A DNA stretch of 64,000 bases from Strobilurus pachycystidiatus (lineage: Eukaryota > Basidiomycota > Agaricomycetes > Agaricales > Physalacriaceae), in assembly GCA_019915135.1 (NCBI GenBank), contig JAHLMK010000027.1, positions 248,001 to 312,000 of the forward strand, given 5' to 3'. A program made the translations under genes and the position numbers. Within the stretch, counting starts at the first letter, position 1. Each line of letters starts with the position of its first letter. Shown piece after piece: positions 22,801 to 33,231 of the stretch. The notes beneath the pieces are model-generated. The model saw only the letters and a list, made by a program, of their open reading frames with translations. It was not told the DNA's origin and searched no databases.

Positions 22801-24043
22801 AGATGGAAATCTCCGCCGTGTACTCCTACCGAAGGAACGGATTCCGATTTGCAAAGCTATGCATGACAGAGCTGGTCATAAAGGTCAGTACTCGGTGCTT
22901 CAGCTACTTGCCAAACGGTTCTGGTGGCCAGGGATGGAGGTAGACATACGGTGGTATGTGCGATCTTGCCTTATATGCCAAAAGCGACAGAAACGAAACA
23001 TAAAGATAGCGCCAACCATCACCTCTACACCTGGGATATTCGAGAGGGCCTACATAGATACCTTCCGAATGCCCAAGGCCGGGGAACATTCAGCCAAAAA
23101 GAAACAACCATCCAAGTGGGCTGGGTTCAACGCTGTTACAGTGGCAAGGTGTGGTCTGACAGGTTGGCCAGAAGCCAAAGCTCTCCGAGATGAAACAGCG
23201 GAAACACTAGGAGAATGGATCTTTGAGGACATTCTCTGTCGCTGGGGCTGCATCAAGGAGATTGTAACGGACAATGGCCCAGCTATCAAGAAAGCCCTTA
23301 GACACATAGAGGAGAAATATGGCATCACGGGTATCCTGATTACCGCCTATAACAAACAGGCAAATGGTAAAGTCGAAAGAGGACATTGGGATATTCGCCA
23401 GTCACTCTTTAAGGTGTGTAAAGGAAATCCGGAACATTGGCCGGAGTATCTACACGAAGTCCTATGGGCAGAACGAATCACTATCAAAAGGAGTATAGGA
23501 ACTTCTCCCTTCCATGCTGTAACGGGCTGTGAACCTATAATGCCTATGGACCTGGTGGAGATTACTTGGCTGGTGGACATGCCAGATCACCTTGTATCGC
23601 ACTCGGATTTGGTTGCACTCCGAGCAAGGCAGTTAATAAAACACAAAGGCGATACGGCAAGGTTAAAGTCTAAAGTCCTTCTGAACAAGCAGAAGGCAGC
23701 GGAGAAGTTCATGGAGGAATTCAACAACAGCATTCCGCGTTATGTATTCAAAACAGGTGAATTAGTGTTAGTACGAAACACCCGGATCGAAGCCGAAATG
23801 AACGCCAAGTTTAAAGAACGCTTTATGGGACCTTTTGCGGTAATTTCCAGGACATCCGCAGGAAATTATGTGGTATGTGAGCTGGATGGCACCATCTGGA
23901 GGGATAAGATAGCTCAATTTCGAGTGATCCCCTTCGTAGCCAGAAGGGACCCTATTGCTTTAGGAGAAACATTCTTCTCCAGGCTTAGGCGTATCAGTCG
24001 CGGAGTCGGAAAAGCGTTGGATATGATTGCGAAAACTACTTAA
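19826..24043 (+). pseudogene. pol: RT-RNase H-integrase of copy A, interrupted in RT by a MITE remnant
   Basis: Domains in order: RT entry region with a motif ending KKDGKKLRLV; MITE remnant at 20853-21192; RT core with LDLYVGYDER (motif A), LPMGWTNSVPIF (motif B) and catalytic YIDDV; RNase H with LSVDTSYQAVG and IETDAKYI; integrase HHCC zinc finger (HDRAGHKGQYS...CLICQK); integrase core with AYIDTF, EIVTDNGPA and NGKVERGH (D,D-E, about 35 spacing); GPF module near the C-terminus. The 962-codon frame from 21155 to 24043 is uninterrupted, so RNase H and integrase could be translated if initiated, but the RT palm is split from its fingers. Confidence 0.92.
20853..21192 (+). repeat. MITE remnant inside RT of copy A (340 bp)
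   Basis: The right end is ...GAATTTCTACTG followed by TA (21193-21194). The left 110 bp of the MITE and 5 bp of RT flank are missing. In copy B the lost 115-bp stretch lies between two TTTGGT repeats, and one TTTGGT remains here at 20847-20852, so the loss looks like a microhomology deletion. Internal ATGCATTATGAG-type motifs repeat several times. Confidence 0.85.
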
Positions 24044-24130
24044 AACAAAAAGTAATAACGATGAGAAAGTAGTAACGATGGAGGCCGTACCAAAAAGATT
24101 TGGATGCAAATGACAGTTAAGGATGCAAGA

Positions 24131-24213
24131 CTGGCAGCAGAGGGACTCGAACCGGCGCTCGGGTTTTGAAACCAAGTCCGAGGCGAGGCGCTCAGCCGTT
24201 GAGCCAGTGGTGT
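24131..24213 (-). ncRNA. tRNA-like sequence with Pol III A and B boxes, copy A
   Basis: On the minus strand, TGGCTCAACGG (24206-24196) fits the A-box consensus and GGTTCGAGTCC (24153-24143) fits the B box exactly, with tRNA-like spacing. A D-arm-like stem GCTC/GAGC and a CTCGG/CCGAG stem can be drawn, and the sequence ends TGCTGCCA. No matching 5' acceptor strand is present, so it is a tRNA-derived promoter or a degenerate tRNA, not a confident tRNA gene. It lies between pol and gene Z. Confidence 0.5.
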
Positions 24214-24546
24214 CCGAAATCTAGCAAGTGCTCTGGCAGGATGACGGGGACGTCATCAGAAAAAGTAAAAAGGGAATAGAGGGACAATGGTCCCATTTAT
24301 TCTAAAGACTATAATTTCGAAATAAAAATGAGATTTTGGGCTTTAAATACGGTACATGAGAGCTTCGTAACGAGGAAATGGAAAGAAAAAGGGTCATAGC
24401 CCCTTGAGACTATGACGCACAGCTCGGGCAGGGCTGTGCCCGGCCACGAACGCGAAAGCTTAAAAGTGATGAGCAACAGAACGATGTGGTAAGCAAGGAG
24501 AAAAGAAGCGCAAACAAGTCCGTTCACCTTTCCTTATACTACCACG
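24214..24546 (+). promoter_or_regulatory. Presumed promoter region of gene Z, copy A
   Basis: No coding frame. Contains an inverted repeat GATGACG-GGGA-CGTCATC at 24240-24257, resembling a bZIP/CRE half-site pair. The same sequence stands in copy B at 35305-35636. Binding is inferred only from the palindrome. Confidence 0.3.
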
Positions 24547-26619
24547 ATGTCAGAGCAAGAACAAGAGCAAGACCGCGCCACCCAAGCAAAGGTAAGCACG
24601 CGTCGAGAAACGCAGTCAGGGAAGGCGAACTTACTTACTAAAAGGAGAAGTCACCGTCCCCGACCAAGGAAGAGAGTCCGGGCCCGACAACTGAAGAGCG
24701 CGAAGAAGACCGCGAAAAGACGGTAAGCGGGCTCGGAACAACAAAAGATAAAAAGAACCAAGAAAACTAAAACAAAACGATTTCAGGAAGAAACTCCAGA
24801 AACCTCGCACCAGTTGACCGTGCCGCCCAGGTCGTTGTTCGATTACTCGAACTTCGTATTCAACACGTCGATTCCGGAGGCCTGGAGGGTGACGTGGACT
24901 CAGGGTGTAGCCCTGCGCGTGGCGGCCCGAACGGAACGCCTACGCACAGTTCTGGAGGACGCGGGATACGACCACTACGTCCCGAACGCGACCTTTTGGG
25001 TCGAATTCGAAGATGCGCTCGAAGGACAGCGGGACCTTTCGCTCTCCCCGCTGGAAAAAGTCGAACTGGCCGCTACCGCAGTCTGCGCGACGAAAAACTT
25101 ACCCCCTCCTTCACGAAAAACTCTCCGCGCCCCGTTCCTCGACAACAAGGATGTCTTCACCGACGTACAGGTCGCGCTCACAGAGGAACAAGCACAACAG
25201 GTGTTCTTCCGCCTTGAGCACCTCTGGACGTTCGTCCAGGACACTCCTCGAGCAAAGAAGTTTTGGGGGACGGTAATGTCTCGGATGCAACAGGAATCCG
25301 CCGGTGCGCCCATCTATGGGAACTTCAGGTATGTACTGGGGAATCTCATCGACGAGAATACCTACAACCTGGAGTACCGAAGACGACCAACGACGCCGCT
25401 CCCACCTCCGCCCAAAGCTCGCAGTACAACTCCAGTAAAAACGCCGCGATCGCTGCGAGACATCGAAGAAGACGAGGAGGAGGAGGAGACGAAAGACGAA
25501 GAAGACGAGCTGGTAGGGGATTATGAAGAGACGCCCCGCGCGAAAAAGGCGACCACTGGAGTAACCGCGCTCGCGCCCCCTCCCTCCCCCACGAAGACCG
25601 CTATGACAGTAGACGTGCCACCCGCACCCAGACGAAGGGCGACGGTACGAGGACTTGGGCTGGGCCCAAAAACCGCGAACCAGTATGTGGTCCGCCGTTT
25701 TATAGCTCCCTTATACTCAACTAAAGGTTCGCGCAGCCCTCGCACTGTCGCCAAGGTCGAACCCAAAGACCCGGAACCTCCCCACGCCGTCGCGCCTAAG
25801 AAACGCAAGCGGGATCCCACCCCAGACGAGGAAAGCAACGACGCGGAGGCCAGCGACGAGGGAGACGAACTCGAACCCTTCGATGATGGGTACGCCTACG
25901 TCTTGGACGATCGCGAAACGAAGCGCATCCCACTCTACGACAACGAGGGGCACTGCATCCCTTGTCACAAGCAGGGTTTGACGTGTACCTACATTAGCGC
26001 GCGTCAGGCGAATCGGAGCAATTCGTTCTCCTGTGACCAGTGTAAGCAGAAGAAGGGGCAGTGGGGGCCGTGTCGAGTAGTGTGGAAAGAGGAGAAGATT
26101 CCGCCCGCGTGGAAGGACCTCGCCCCATCCCTGGTCCAGAAGCTCGTCAACGCCGCCAGCCGACACCTCGCCAAGGCCGAACACAAGGTACCGTTCGACC
26201 ATTCGTGCAGTGCAGACGCGGCCGTCGAACAAGGTATTCGCGAATGGAAGGAACCAAGGGAAGCCCCCCCGAAAGCGAAGAAGGCCAAGGTGGAGAAGGG
26301 GGTGGAATCCAAAGGCAAAGGGAAAGCGAAGCGAGAAGCAACCCCGGACGCCGACGAGGATGCGAAGTCGGAAGTTGACCAGCCACGTCGCCTGACGCGA
26401 CGGTCGCTTGGTCAAACGCCTGGCCTGGCGTCCCCAGTCCAACTCAAGGAACCAAACCCGCGCCCAGACCACCGAGGCGAAGGCTCCAGTCGCCGGGTTC
26501 CCGACACCCGCAGTCTCGAAGAATCGCACGCCACCGTCAATCAGGTACTCAGCATGTTCTTCGAGCTCGAGCGGGAAGATAGGGAATTGGTCAAAGCGGT
26601 AATCTTGGGAAAACGATAG
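24547..26619 (+). CDS. Gene Z of copy A: element-encoded protein with a Zn2Cys6-like cysteine motif (651 aa, 3 exons)
   Basis: Exons 24547-24591, 24645-24722 and 24787-26619 join in phase through introns of 53 and 64 nt with GTAAG donors and AAG/CAG acceptors. The N-terminal third is a folded-looking helical region. The middle is acidic and Pro-rich, and KKRKR-type basic patches suggest nuclear localisation. A cysteine array CIPCHKQGLTC ... CDQCKQKKGQWGPC near residues 430-470 follows C-x2-C-x6-C-x15-C-x2-C-x7-C, which is the fungal Zn(II)2Cys6 spacing with a long linker. DNA binding is inferred. The ORF is also open in copy B. The gene is on the same strand as pol, so its introns persist only if the genomic RNA is unspliced or Z is transcribed separately. 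Confidence 0.85.
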
Positions 26620-27025
26620 TGGGTCGCGCCTCTCCTCGTCGCCGCCGCCGTTTTACTTCGAACGATATACGAACAATTTTGAACCTTTTATATACGCTTT
26701 ACATCTACCGCACGCACCCGCCTACCAAAAATAAAAATCCGCTTTTTCATTAAAAACAAGTGTGATTTTCTAAGAAGAAAGAAAAAGACCTCGAGACCTA
26801 AGGTGTTAAGGCAAAAACGCCTTAAAGGACAAGCCCAGGCAGGGCGAACTTCTCAAAAGTCAAGAGGAGTTTCGAATAAGGTGTAAGGGAAATACAAGCG
26901 TGTATAAAAGCGAACTAAGGAGAAATTCTATAGGACCTGGCTAAGTAGACTAAACGACTAAGGTCTTTTATAGGCTAAGGTGGTTAGACTTAGACGAGTA
27001 AAGGAGTTTCTATGAGGAAATAAGA
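26620..27025. other. Convergent 3' region between genes Z and X, copy A
   Basis: No gene. Holds an internal copy of the polypurine tract (26853-26869) and a small hairpin TTAAGGC-AAAAAC-GCCTTAA upstream of it. Presumably carries the polyadenylation signals of Z and X; no single signal is assigned. Confidence 0.5.
26853..26869 (+). repeat. Internal copy of the polypurine tract, copy A
   Basis: TCAAAAGTCAAGAGGAG is identical to 30286-30302, which abuts the 3' LTR. The copies stand 3433 bp apart, on either side of antisense genes X and Y. Copy B has it at 32981-32997 on the minus strand. Confidence 0.75.
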
Positions 27026-28145
27026 CTAAAAACGATTCCAATCCGGACCCACTGGGAGACGCGCTAAGCGTTCGTAGAAGAAACCCGAAGACCTAACATC
27101 AAGAATCATGATATAGTTCTCCAGGAGTTCGTAGTCCAGTGCGGAGGCGTTTGACCAGTCTATTTCCCAGAAGGATGGAGTGACAAAAGACAAATGCTCA
27201 TCGGCTCGCTACAAGCACAGAAGTTACAAGGTGTGCGAAGCGCGGGAAGGAGTTGACGAACGGTGTTCGAAGGAACTTCAACGTGGGGAGCCAAACGCCT
27301 AAGACGAGTAGGTCGCATCAAGGCTCCCAACTTAGGAAAACCATACAAGGCAGAATTCGCTCGCTGGAACTCCGGCCACCACTTCATAACGGTTACGATG
27401 GACGGAGGCGTTTGATCGTATTGAACAGGGAGGATCCGCAAGGCGTTTGGATCGATAATCAACTCGCGAAGAGTGGAATCGAATCCCATGTAACCGCCGA
27501 AGGTGGATTCCACCTGGAAGAAATAATCAGAGAAGGCGGTTCTGGAGAAGGTGTTTGCGCACCATGAACCGGGGAATAATGTCCTTCATCAAGTCGGGAT
27601 GCACGCCTGGTATGTCCAGCAAACCATACCCAAGGAAGTTATCAAGGGCGAAACCGTCGAGGGTCCTCCCATTGACGGCTCGGAACCAGGACTTACAGAG
27701 CTCCACGGCTCCGTAGTACAAGGGAAAGAAGTACCGGCGAAAGCCAAGGTAGATGACGGGGTTTTCGTAGAAGGCGGGATCCCACATATACGCCAGACGA
27801 CGCTGGAGTGGAAGTAAGCAGGCATAAAGGGCCTAAGGCGATGTTACGCACCAAGGTATACAACAAATACCGCAGGGACGGGACATCCAAAGGCTTCCCT
27901 TCACCAAAATGAAGCACTGGCTCTTCTAAGGCAGCTACCGCCGCGGTATCGTCAACCGTGGAGAGAGTGCCGTCGTCATAGCGGATAACGATGCTGAATC
28001 GCCGAGCGAAGGTATACAATTCCAAGGCGCTGGTCAAGGCCAATTCGCCAAGTAGGGCCTCGAGCTCCTCAGGAGCAGGTTGGTTGTGCAAAGGGATGCC
28101 GCGAAGGCGAGTGTCAGCAAACGAAGGAAGAATCGGGATAGGCAT
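27026..28145 (-). CDS. Gene X of copy A: antisense accessory protein, 322 aa, 4 exons, no known family
   Basis: Exons 28145-27852, 27802-27563, 27513-27262 and 27208-27026 all join in phase 0 through introns of 49, 49 and 53 nt (donors GTGCGT, GTGCGC, GTTCGT). The start has a good context, CCGCCATGC. I recognise no domain; the protein is rich in aromatic residues, with blocks such as MWDPAFYENPVIYLGFRRYF and VMKWWPEFQRANSALYGF, and looks globular and soluble, with no signal peptide or membrane segment. It lies antisense to the retrotransposon genome, so its introns cannot be removed from the sense RNA. The homologue in copy B keeps every exon open. Confidence 0.85.
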
Positions 28146-28595
28146 GGCGGTTATGGCAAAACCAGAAGCAACTCTGGCGTTTTTATAGAGCGCCTGGACC
28201 GCCGTGACGATCCAAGGCAAAGGAAGAAATAGCTTAAGCGAGTCTAGGAATAAAGTTTAAGCTACTCCGAAGACCATTGAAAAGACCTAGGCACTGTAAA
28301 AACTTAGGATGAACGATTCGACGAAGGTGATCGGGAATTCCCGATCGAACTTACTTAGTTGATGAAGGCGATCACTGGACTTAAGAAGGATCGCCGGAGT
28401 TCTGAGGATCGCGCCAAAGGGTAAAAACAAGGGTAGTCGTGTTGAGACGGCTATGTACTAAAGTAGCTACGGGAAACAAAGTGCTACCGGACCTACAAGG
28501 GATAAAACGAAATCCGAAGCCAGTGTAAACATGAAAGGAGAAAGGGCTAGACGACTGGCTAAGACTTGGAGGAGGTTGAGACCACCTTTAGGAAA
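28146..28595 (-). promoter_or_regulatory. Spacer between genes Y and X, presumed X promoter
   Basis: No coding frame. Contains the 18-bp perfect palindrome GATCGGGAATTCCCGATC at 28329-28346, conserved at 74-91 in copy B. It may be a binding site for a dimeric regulator; gene Z is one candidate by proximity only. Confidence 0.35.
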
Positions 28596-30105
28596 CTACT
28601 GGACTTGGTCCACTCCGTCTAAGGCGGAAATGTACAAATCCCGGGTCGACAAAACGAACTGAATGCGACCCCGGATCTCATTGTAAGACGAGATAATGTC
28701 GTGGCGGTATTGACGCTCCAACTGGAGAAGTCCCGGCGAAATATTGGGATCATCCACACCGGCCAAGCGGGTCATGCGCTTATGGACTTGCGCCAAGGCG
28801 GCCTGCAAACCGTTGATGTACTGGGGTGCTAGTATCCAAGGAGTCAGAAAGGAGAAAGACAAATCAAGTAACAGGGCGTACCAGCATCCAACTGCTTAAG
28901 CAAGACCGGCTCGATCATAAAGGTCGAAGGACGAGCAGCCTTAGCGGCGCGGCGAGAAAGGTCGTCGGGGAGCTTGCGCTTAGGAGGAAGTTCCTGACCG
29001 TTGAGGGATCCCAAGGTTTGCATGGCGCGCTGATAAACACGGGCGTTAACGTCCATCTTGGGTAGGGCAGCAAAAGGAAGATAACGCACAGAAGTGCTCT
29101 AAAGGGGAATCCCAATCAGAACCAAGTAAAGGCAAAAAGGCCAAGAGTAGTAAACGACTCACCGCTTCCGCCTCTTTGAAAAGGTTGTTGGACAAGGACA
29201 TCTGTTGGAAGAAATCAGCCAGCTGAAGGCGAAGGGCTATAAAGGAATTGAGCGTACGTTCTCACCAACGACAATCACGGACTCCTCACCGTCGGTGTCG
29301 GCTTCTGCAACATCGTCAGCCCAATCAAAATACTTGCGCTTGAAGAATCGCGCACGGCCATCGGCATCCATGTCGATGTCTTCTTCCGCCTGTTTCTCCA
29401 TAGCGTCGGTGATAACTTCAGGAGATTTCTTGCTTTTTCCCTGTGAAGAGGTAAGGCGTTAAGAAAGACCTAATGAACAAGTATGAAAGACAAACCTTGA
29501 CCTTGGGGTCCGGTTTAACGAAGACGTTGGTCGGATGCATGGGATGATCAGTAGGCAAAGGCTGGAACTGCGCGTTCGACATCTTCTTGGCGGTGTTCAC
29601 CAAAGGTTGGAAGATGTGCGCGATGTGGTGCGAAGGCGTTTGAGGATGAATGCCAAGGAGATGGAGTGTCAATCCGAGATAGTTCTTGACGTTGTGGAAG
29701 AACAAGACAAGGTCGGATGGGACCTTCGAGTCGGAAGGAACAGACTTGATGTCGGTGTTGGCCATCTAGGATGAATTAAGGAAACGACGACATGAACGAA
29801 GGATAAAAGGGACACACCAAGACCGCCTCCATGATTTTGTCGACCTGCTCGGTGATCTGCTTGGAAAGTTCCATGTTGAGGCAGGCCTTTTTGATGTCGA
29901 GACGGTTGAGGCGAGGGAGAGCCATCGACATGCGAAGCCCGAGGACCGTAAAGGTGTCCGGGGTGGTCGCAGGAGGATCGTATTCCACGGAATAGGCGAG
30001 GACGGCGACGGAAGCGTCCTTGTGAGTGGCGATCTCCTTCGCGGAAGGAAGGTAAGGGACCGAAGGCAAAAGACGAGCGCAGGAAGTCCAGGATTTGGGA
30101 GCCAT
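28596..30105 (-). CDS. Gene Y of copy A: antisense accessory protein, 409 aa, 6 exons, no known family
   Basis: Exons 30105-29818, 29765-29496, 29440-29258, 29201-29163, 29098-28882 and 28828-28596 give one closed frame through five introns of 52-64 nt. Exon 4 codes only 13 residues. The protein has an N-terminal helical region, a basic GKSKK stretch followed by an acidic DMDADG and ADTDGEE segment near residues 190-250, a basic KRKLPDD patch and a helical C-terminus. No domain is recognised. It is antisense to the retrotransposon, upstream of X on the same strand, so the two may be co-regulated. The copy B homologue would lie left of the window. Confidence 0.82.
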
Positions 30106-30285
30106 GTCGAAGGAAAGTAAGGATGAAAAACGCCCAGGAGATAAAACAGGCGTTTTTATAGGCGAGCAAGGCGAAAATTGCCAAGGACCTTGATAAAGAT
30201 AGAACGGCAAAAGGTCTGGGGCTTTGCACCAAGGCAGAAGGAATAAGCGTTTTCGCGATACTACTAGGATGTCGGGGACGACATT
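30106..30285 (-). promoter_or_regulatory. Presumed promoter/leader of gene Y
   Basis: A 180-bp stretch between the Y start codon and the polypurine tract, with no coding frame of its own. Since the 3' LTR begins 18 bp beyond, antisense LTR promoter activity could also drive Y; the sequence does not decide this. Confidence 0.35.
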
Positions 30286-30303
30286 TCAAAAGTCAAGAGG
30301 AGA
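30286..30303 (+). promoter_or_regulatory. Polypurine tract at the 3' LTR of copy A
   Basis: TCAAAAGTCAAGAGGAGA ends exactly at the LTR. Its purine-rich 3' part, AAGAGGAGA, is the expected plus-strand primer for reverse transcription. Confidence 0.75.
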
Positions 30304-31998
30304 TGATACGCATTGTAGAATCCTAGTGCCAGAACCAGGGAATTTTGCGATTCCTGTAGGAGTCTATGCCAGGACTTCCAGTCACAGCACAACGACCAGA
30401 GAGACACACGGAGAAACTACCTTAACGCAGGCAAGTCTCCAGGACTAAGGGATACGCGCCTTTAGGACACGGTATGATCGACCGATCATACTCCTTAACT
30501 CCGAATATCATTATCCAAGCGTTGTACTCTTAAAACCAGGAGTTCATTCAACCGTGTCGGTCATGCAACGACAAGTGCCTACCAGAAATAGCACTACGGA
30601 AAGTACCCAGGCAGGAGATACTCTACCAAGAAGGCTCAAGGAGTTTACTCGTGCTAAGTCAGAACTCGCGCAACCAAGAATAGATCAAAGGAGAAGATCT
30701 CTCTTCCGGGCCATGGCGCCTTCGGAATAGTGATCTCCGCTCCGACGCCCCGCACCAAAGAAAACGGACTTCGATCCGCCGCCGCCGATCACTAAAGATA
30801 GACCTGGCTAAAAGGCCCGATCATGGACCTTGTACCTCACTGGAACTCACATATTGATGTGGCGTCACTGAGTTGTCGAAAACGAATCACCTTCCAAGCG
30901 CTAAGGATAAACCCAACCAACGCCTAAAGACACGAAAGAACTCATTAAGGAGTTTTGCCAAGACAAGCGGAACCTCGGGAGACAGAAATAGACTTAAGGA
31001 AGAGCCAGATCGGTGGTGTGGCGCACTTGGCGCTGACCAAGTGTTCAGTCTTCTCCCGGGTCGGCTGTTTCGAACAGGGATAGCCAATCAGGACGCTAGT
31101 ACAGAATGACTCGACCTCCGAGAGGCCCGACGAGTAGTAAACCCGCTTACAGTACAGAATAGCAGGAATAGTATAAAAGGCCAGCAAGCGCCAGTAGATA
31201 GGTAGCTTAGTGCCCCCACAGTATCCGCTAGTAATACGCAGTCGCTGTAGTGAATCTAACTCGAGTTTCGACTCAACTTACTCTGAATTTGAGAGAACCC
31301 AAAAGACCTTGAGAGCCCCAAAAAGACCTTAGAACCATTTAGGCGATATCAGGTGTTAGCAAACTCCTTGAAGAACTCATAGGTTCCTATCCTCCAAGTC
31401 ACTAAGACAATACCAAACGACACCACTTGGCGTTAGACCCTAGTGTTCGTTAGAAGGCCGGGTTGCAAGTAGTTCTGCCTTGCAATCACGCTCTGTTGTG
31501 AAGTATTCGCCTTTGAGGAGTTTAGTTGAGTTTGAACGAGTGTTGTTATCGTCTGAAACACCTTACGGAATCTTTGGTCCCAGTCCAAGACACTAGAAGT
31601 TTGGTTTAAGGACAAGGAAATCGCCTTACTTGGTAGCAGTCCAGTAGCATAAACACCTACGGTAGCGGCCTGCCATAAGACAACCACCTTGTACAAAAGA
31701 ACGATCAATAAGAAGGAGCTACATTGCCTCGCGCTGTTTAAGGTCTCCGTACGTTGTGACTTTGGCCTACGACTTTCAGATTATCTTGTTCGACTTTGTG
31801 AATCAATCTCCCTACACCCCCTAAAACTACTCGAACGCAAGTTCGGAATACATCTCTATTGTTCCAATACCAAAAGTACTTGTTCCTTTGAACAACTACA
31901 CCAGCCTCGCTCCCACAAGGAGTATTAGTGAGATATAAGGATAGATAGGATAGATTTCATAGTCCCCTTTTAGAGGTCTATTTCGAACGTGCATATCA
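30304..31998 (+). repeat. 3' LTR of copy A
   Basis: Same 1695-bp length as the 5' LTR. Three substitutions were seen by eye, at 30469, 30672 and 31763; each is a CpG transition (CpG to CpA, CpA and TpG) and the outgroup LTR at 43224-44917 keeps the CpG state each time, so all three arose in this LTR. TATAAAAG at 31172-31179. Confidence 0.95.
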
Positions 31999-32046
31999 GC
32001 GTAACAACGCCTTAGGTCCTTTTATGCCTGCTTACTGTTACTCCAG

Positions 32047-32823
32047 CGTCGTCTGGCGTATATGTGGGATCCCGCCTTCTACGAAAACCCCGTCATTTAC
32101 CTTGGCTTTCGCCGGTACTTCTTTCCCTTGTACTACGGAGCCGTGGAGCTCTGTAAGTCTTGGTTCCGAGCCGTCAATGGAAGGACCCTCGACGGTTTCG
32201 CCCTTGATAACTTCCTTGGGTATGGTTTGCTGGACATCCCGGGCGTGCATCCTGACTTGATGCAGGACATTATTCCCCGGTTTATGGTGCGCAAACACCT
32301 TCTCCAGACCCGCCTTGTCTGATTATTTCTTCCAGGTGGAATCCACTTTCGGCGGTTACATGGGATTCGATTCCACTCTTCGCGAGTTGATTATCGATCC
32401 AAACGCCTTGCGGATCCTCCCTGTTCAATATGATCAAACGCCTACGTCCATCGTAACCGTCATGAAGTGGTGGCCGGAGTTCCAGCGAGCGAATTCTGCC
32501 TTGTATGGTTTTCCTAAGTTGGGAGCCTTGATGCGACCTACTCGTCTTAGGCGTTTGGCTCCCCACGTTGAAGTTCCTTCGAACACCGTTCGTCAACTCC
32601 TTCCCGCGCTTCGCACACCTTGTAACTTCTGTGCTTGTAGCGAGCCGATGAGCATTTGTCTTTTGTCACTCCATCCTTCTGGGAAATAGACTGGTCAAAC
32701 GCCTCCGCACTGGACTACAAACTCCTGGAGAACTATATCATGATTCTTGATGTTAGGTCTTCGGGTTTCTTCTACGAAAGCTTAGCGCGTCTCCCAGTGG
32801 GTCCAGATTGGAATCGTTTTTAG
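32047..32823 (+). pseudogene. Gene X of copy B, exons 2-4 (3' part split off by copy A)
   Basis: Exons 32047-32286, 32336-32587 and 32641-32823 match exons 2-4 of the intact gene, with the same splice sites and no stops. Sequence 31999-32046 is the rest of intron 1, beginning with the duplicated GCGT. The gene was therefore split inside intron 1. Joining would need splicing across more than 31 kb, so it is treated as inactive. Confidence 0.85.
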
Positions 32824-33231
32824 TCTTCTTTCCTCATAGAAACTCCTTTACCTGTCTAAGATTAACCACCTTAGTCTATAAAAGACCTTAGTCGTTTAGT
32901 CTACTTAGCCAGGTCCTATAGAATTTCTCCTTAGTTCGCTTTTATACACGCTTGTATTTCCCCTTAGACCTTATTCGAAACTCCTCTTGACTTTTGAGAA
33001 GTTCGCCCTGCCTGGGCTTGGCCTTTAAGGCGTTTTTTGCCTTAACACCTTAGGTCTCGAGGTCTTTTTCTTTCTTCTTAGAAAATCACACTTGTTTTTA
33101 ATGAAAAAGCGGATTTTTATTTTTGGTAGGCGGGTGCGTGCGGTAGATGTAAAGCGTATATAAAAGGTTCAAAATTGTTCGTATATCGTTCGAAGTAAAA
33201 CGGCGGCGGCGACGAGGAGAGGCGCGACCCA

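Larger units (their letters stand above)
575..31998 (+). mobile_element. Ty3/gypsy LTR retrotransposon copy A, carrying three accessory genes and a nested KDZ transposon
   Basis: Two 1695-bp direct LTRs bound a primer binding site, gag, protease, RT, RNase H and integrase, then accessory genes Z, X and Y. The element is flanked by GCGT on both sides (571-574 and 31999-32002); copy A's own gene X shows the uninterrupted form GGTGCGTAAC, so the duplication is 4 bp. Subtracting the KDZ insert and its duplication leaves about 16.95 kb, very large for this superfamily. Gag has a 1-nt deletion and RT holds a MITE remnant, so this copy is not autonomous. LTR identity of about 99.8% (three differences seen by eye) indicates recent insertion into copy B. 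Confidence 0.93.

Noticed and set aside
24131..24213. Functional tRNA gene
   Set aside because: No 5' acceptor strand pairs with TGCTGCC, the T-stem is imperfect and the central loop is too long.
25521..26529. Long antisense frames opposite gene Z
   Set aside because: They mirror a GC-rich coding strand with biased third positions; the sense gene has a complete exon structure.
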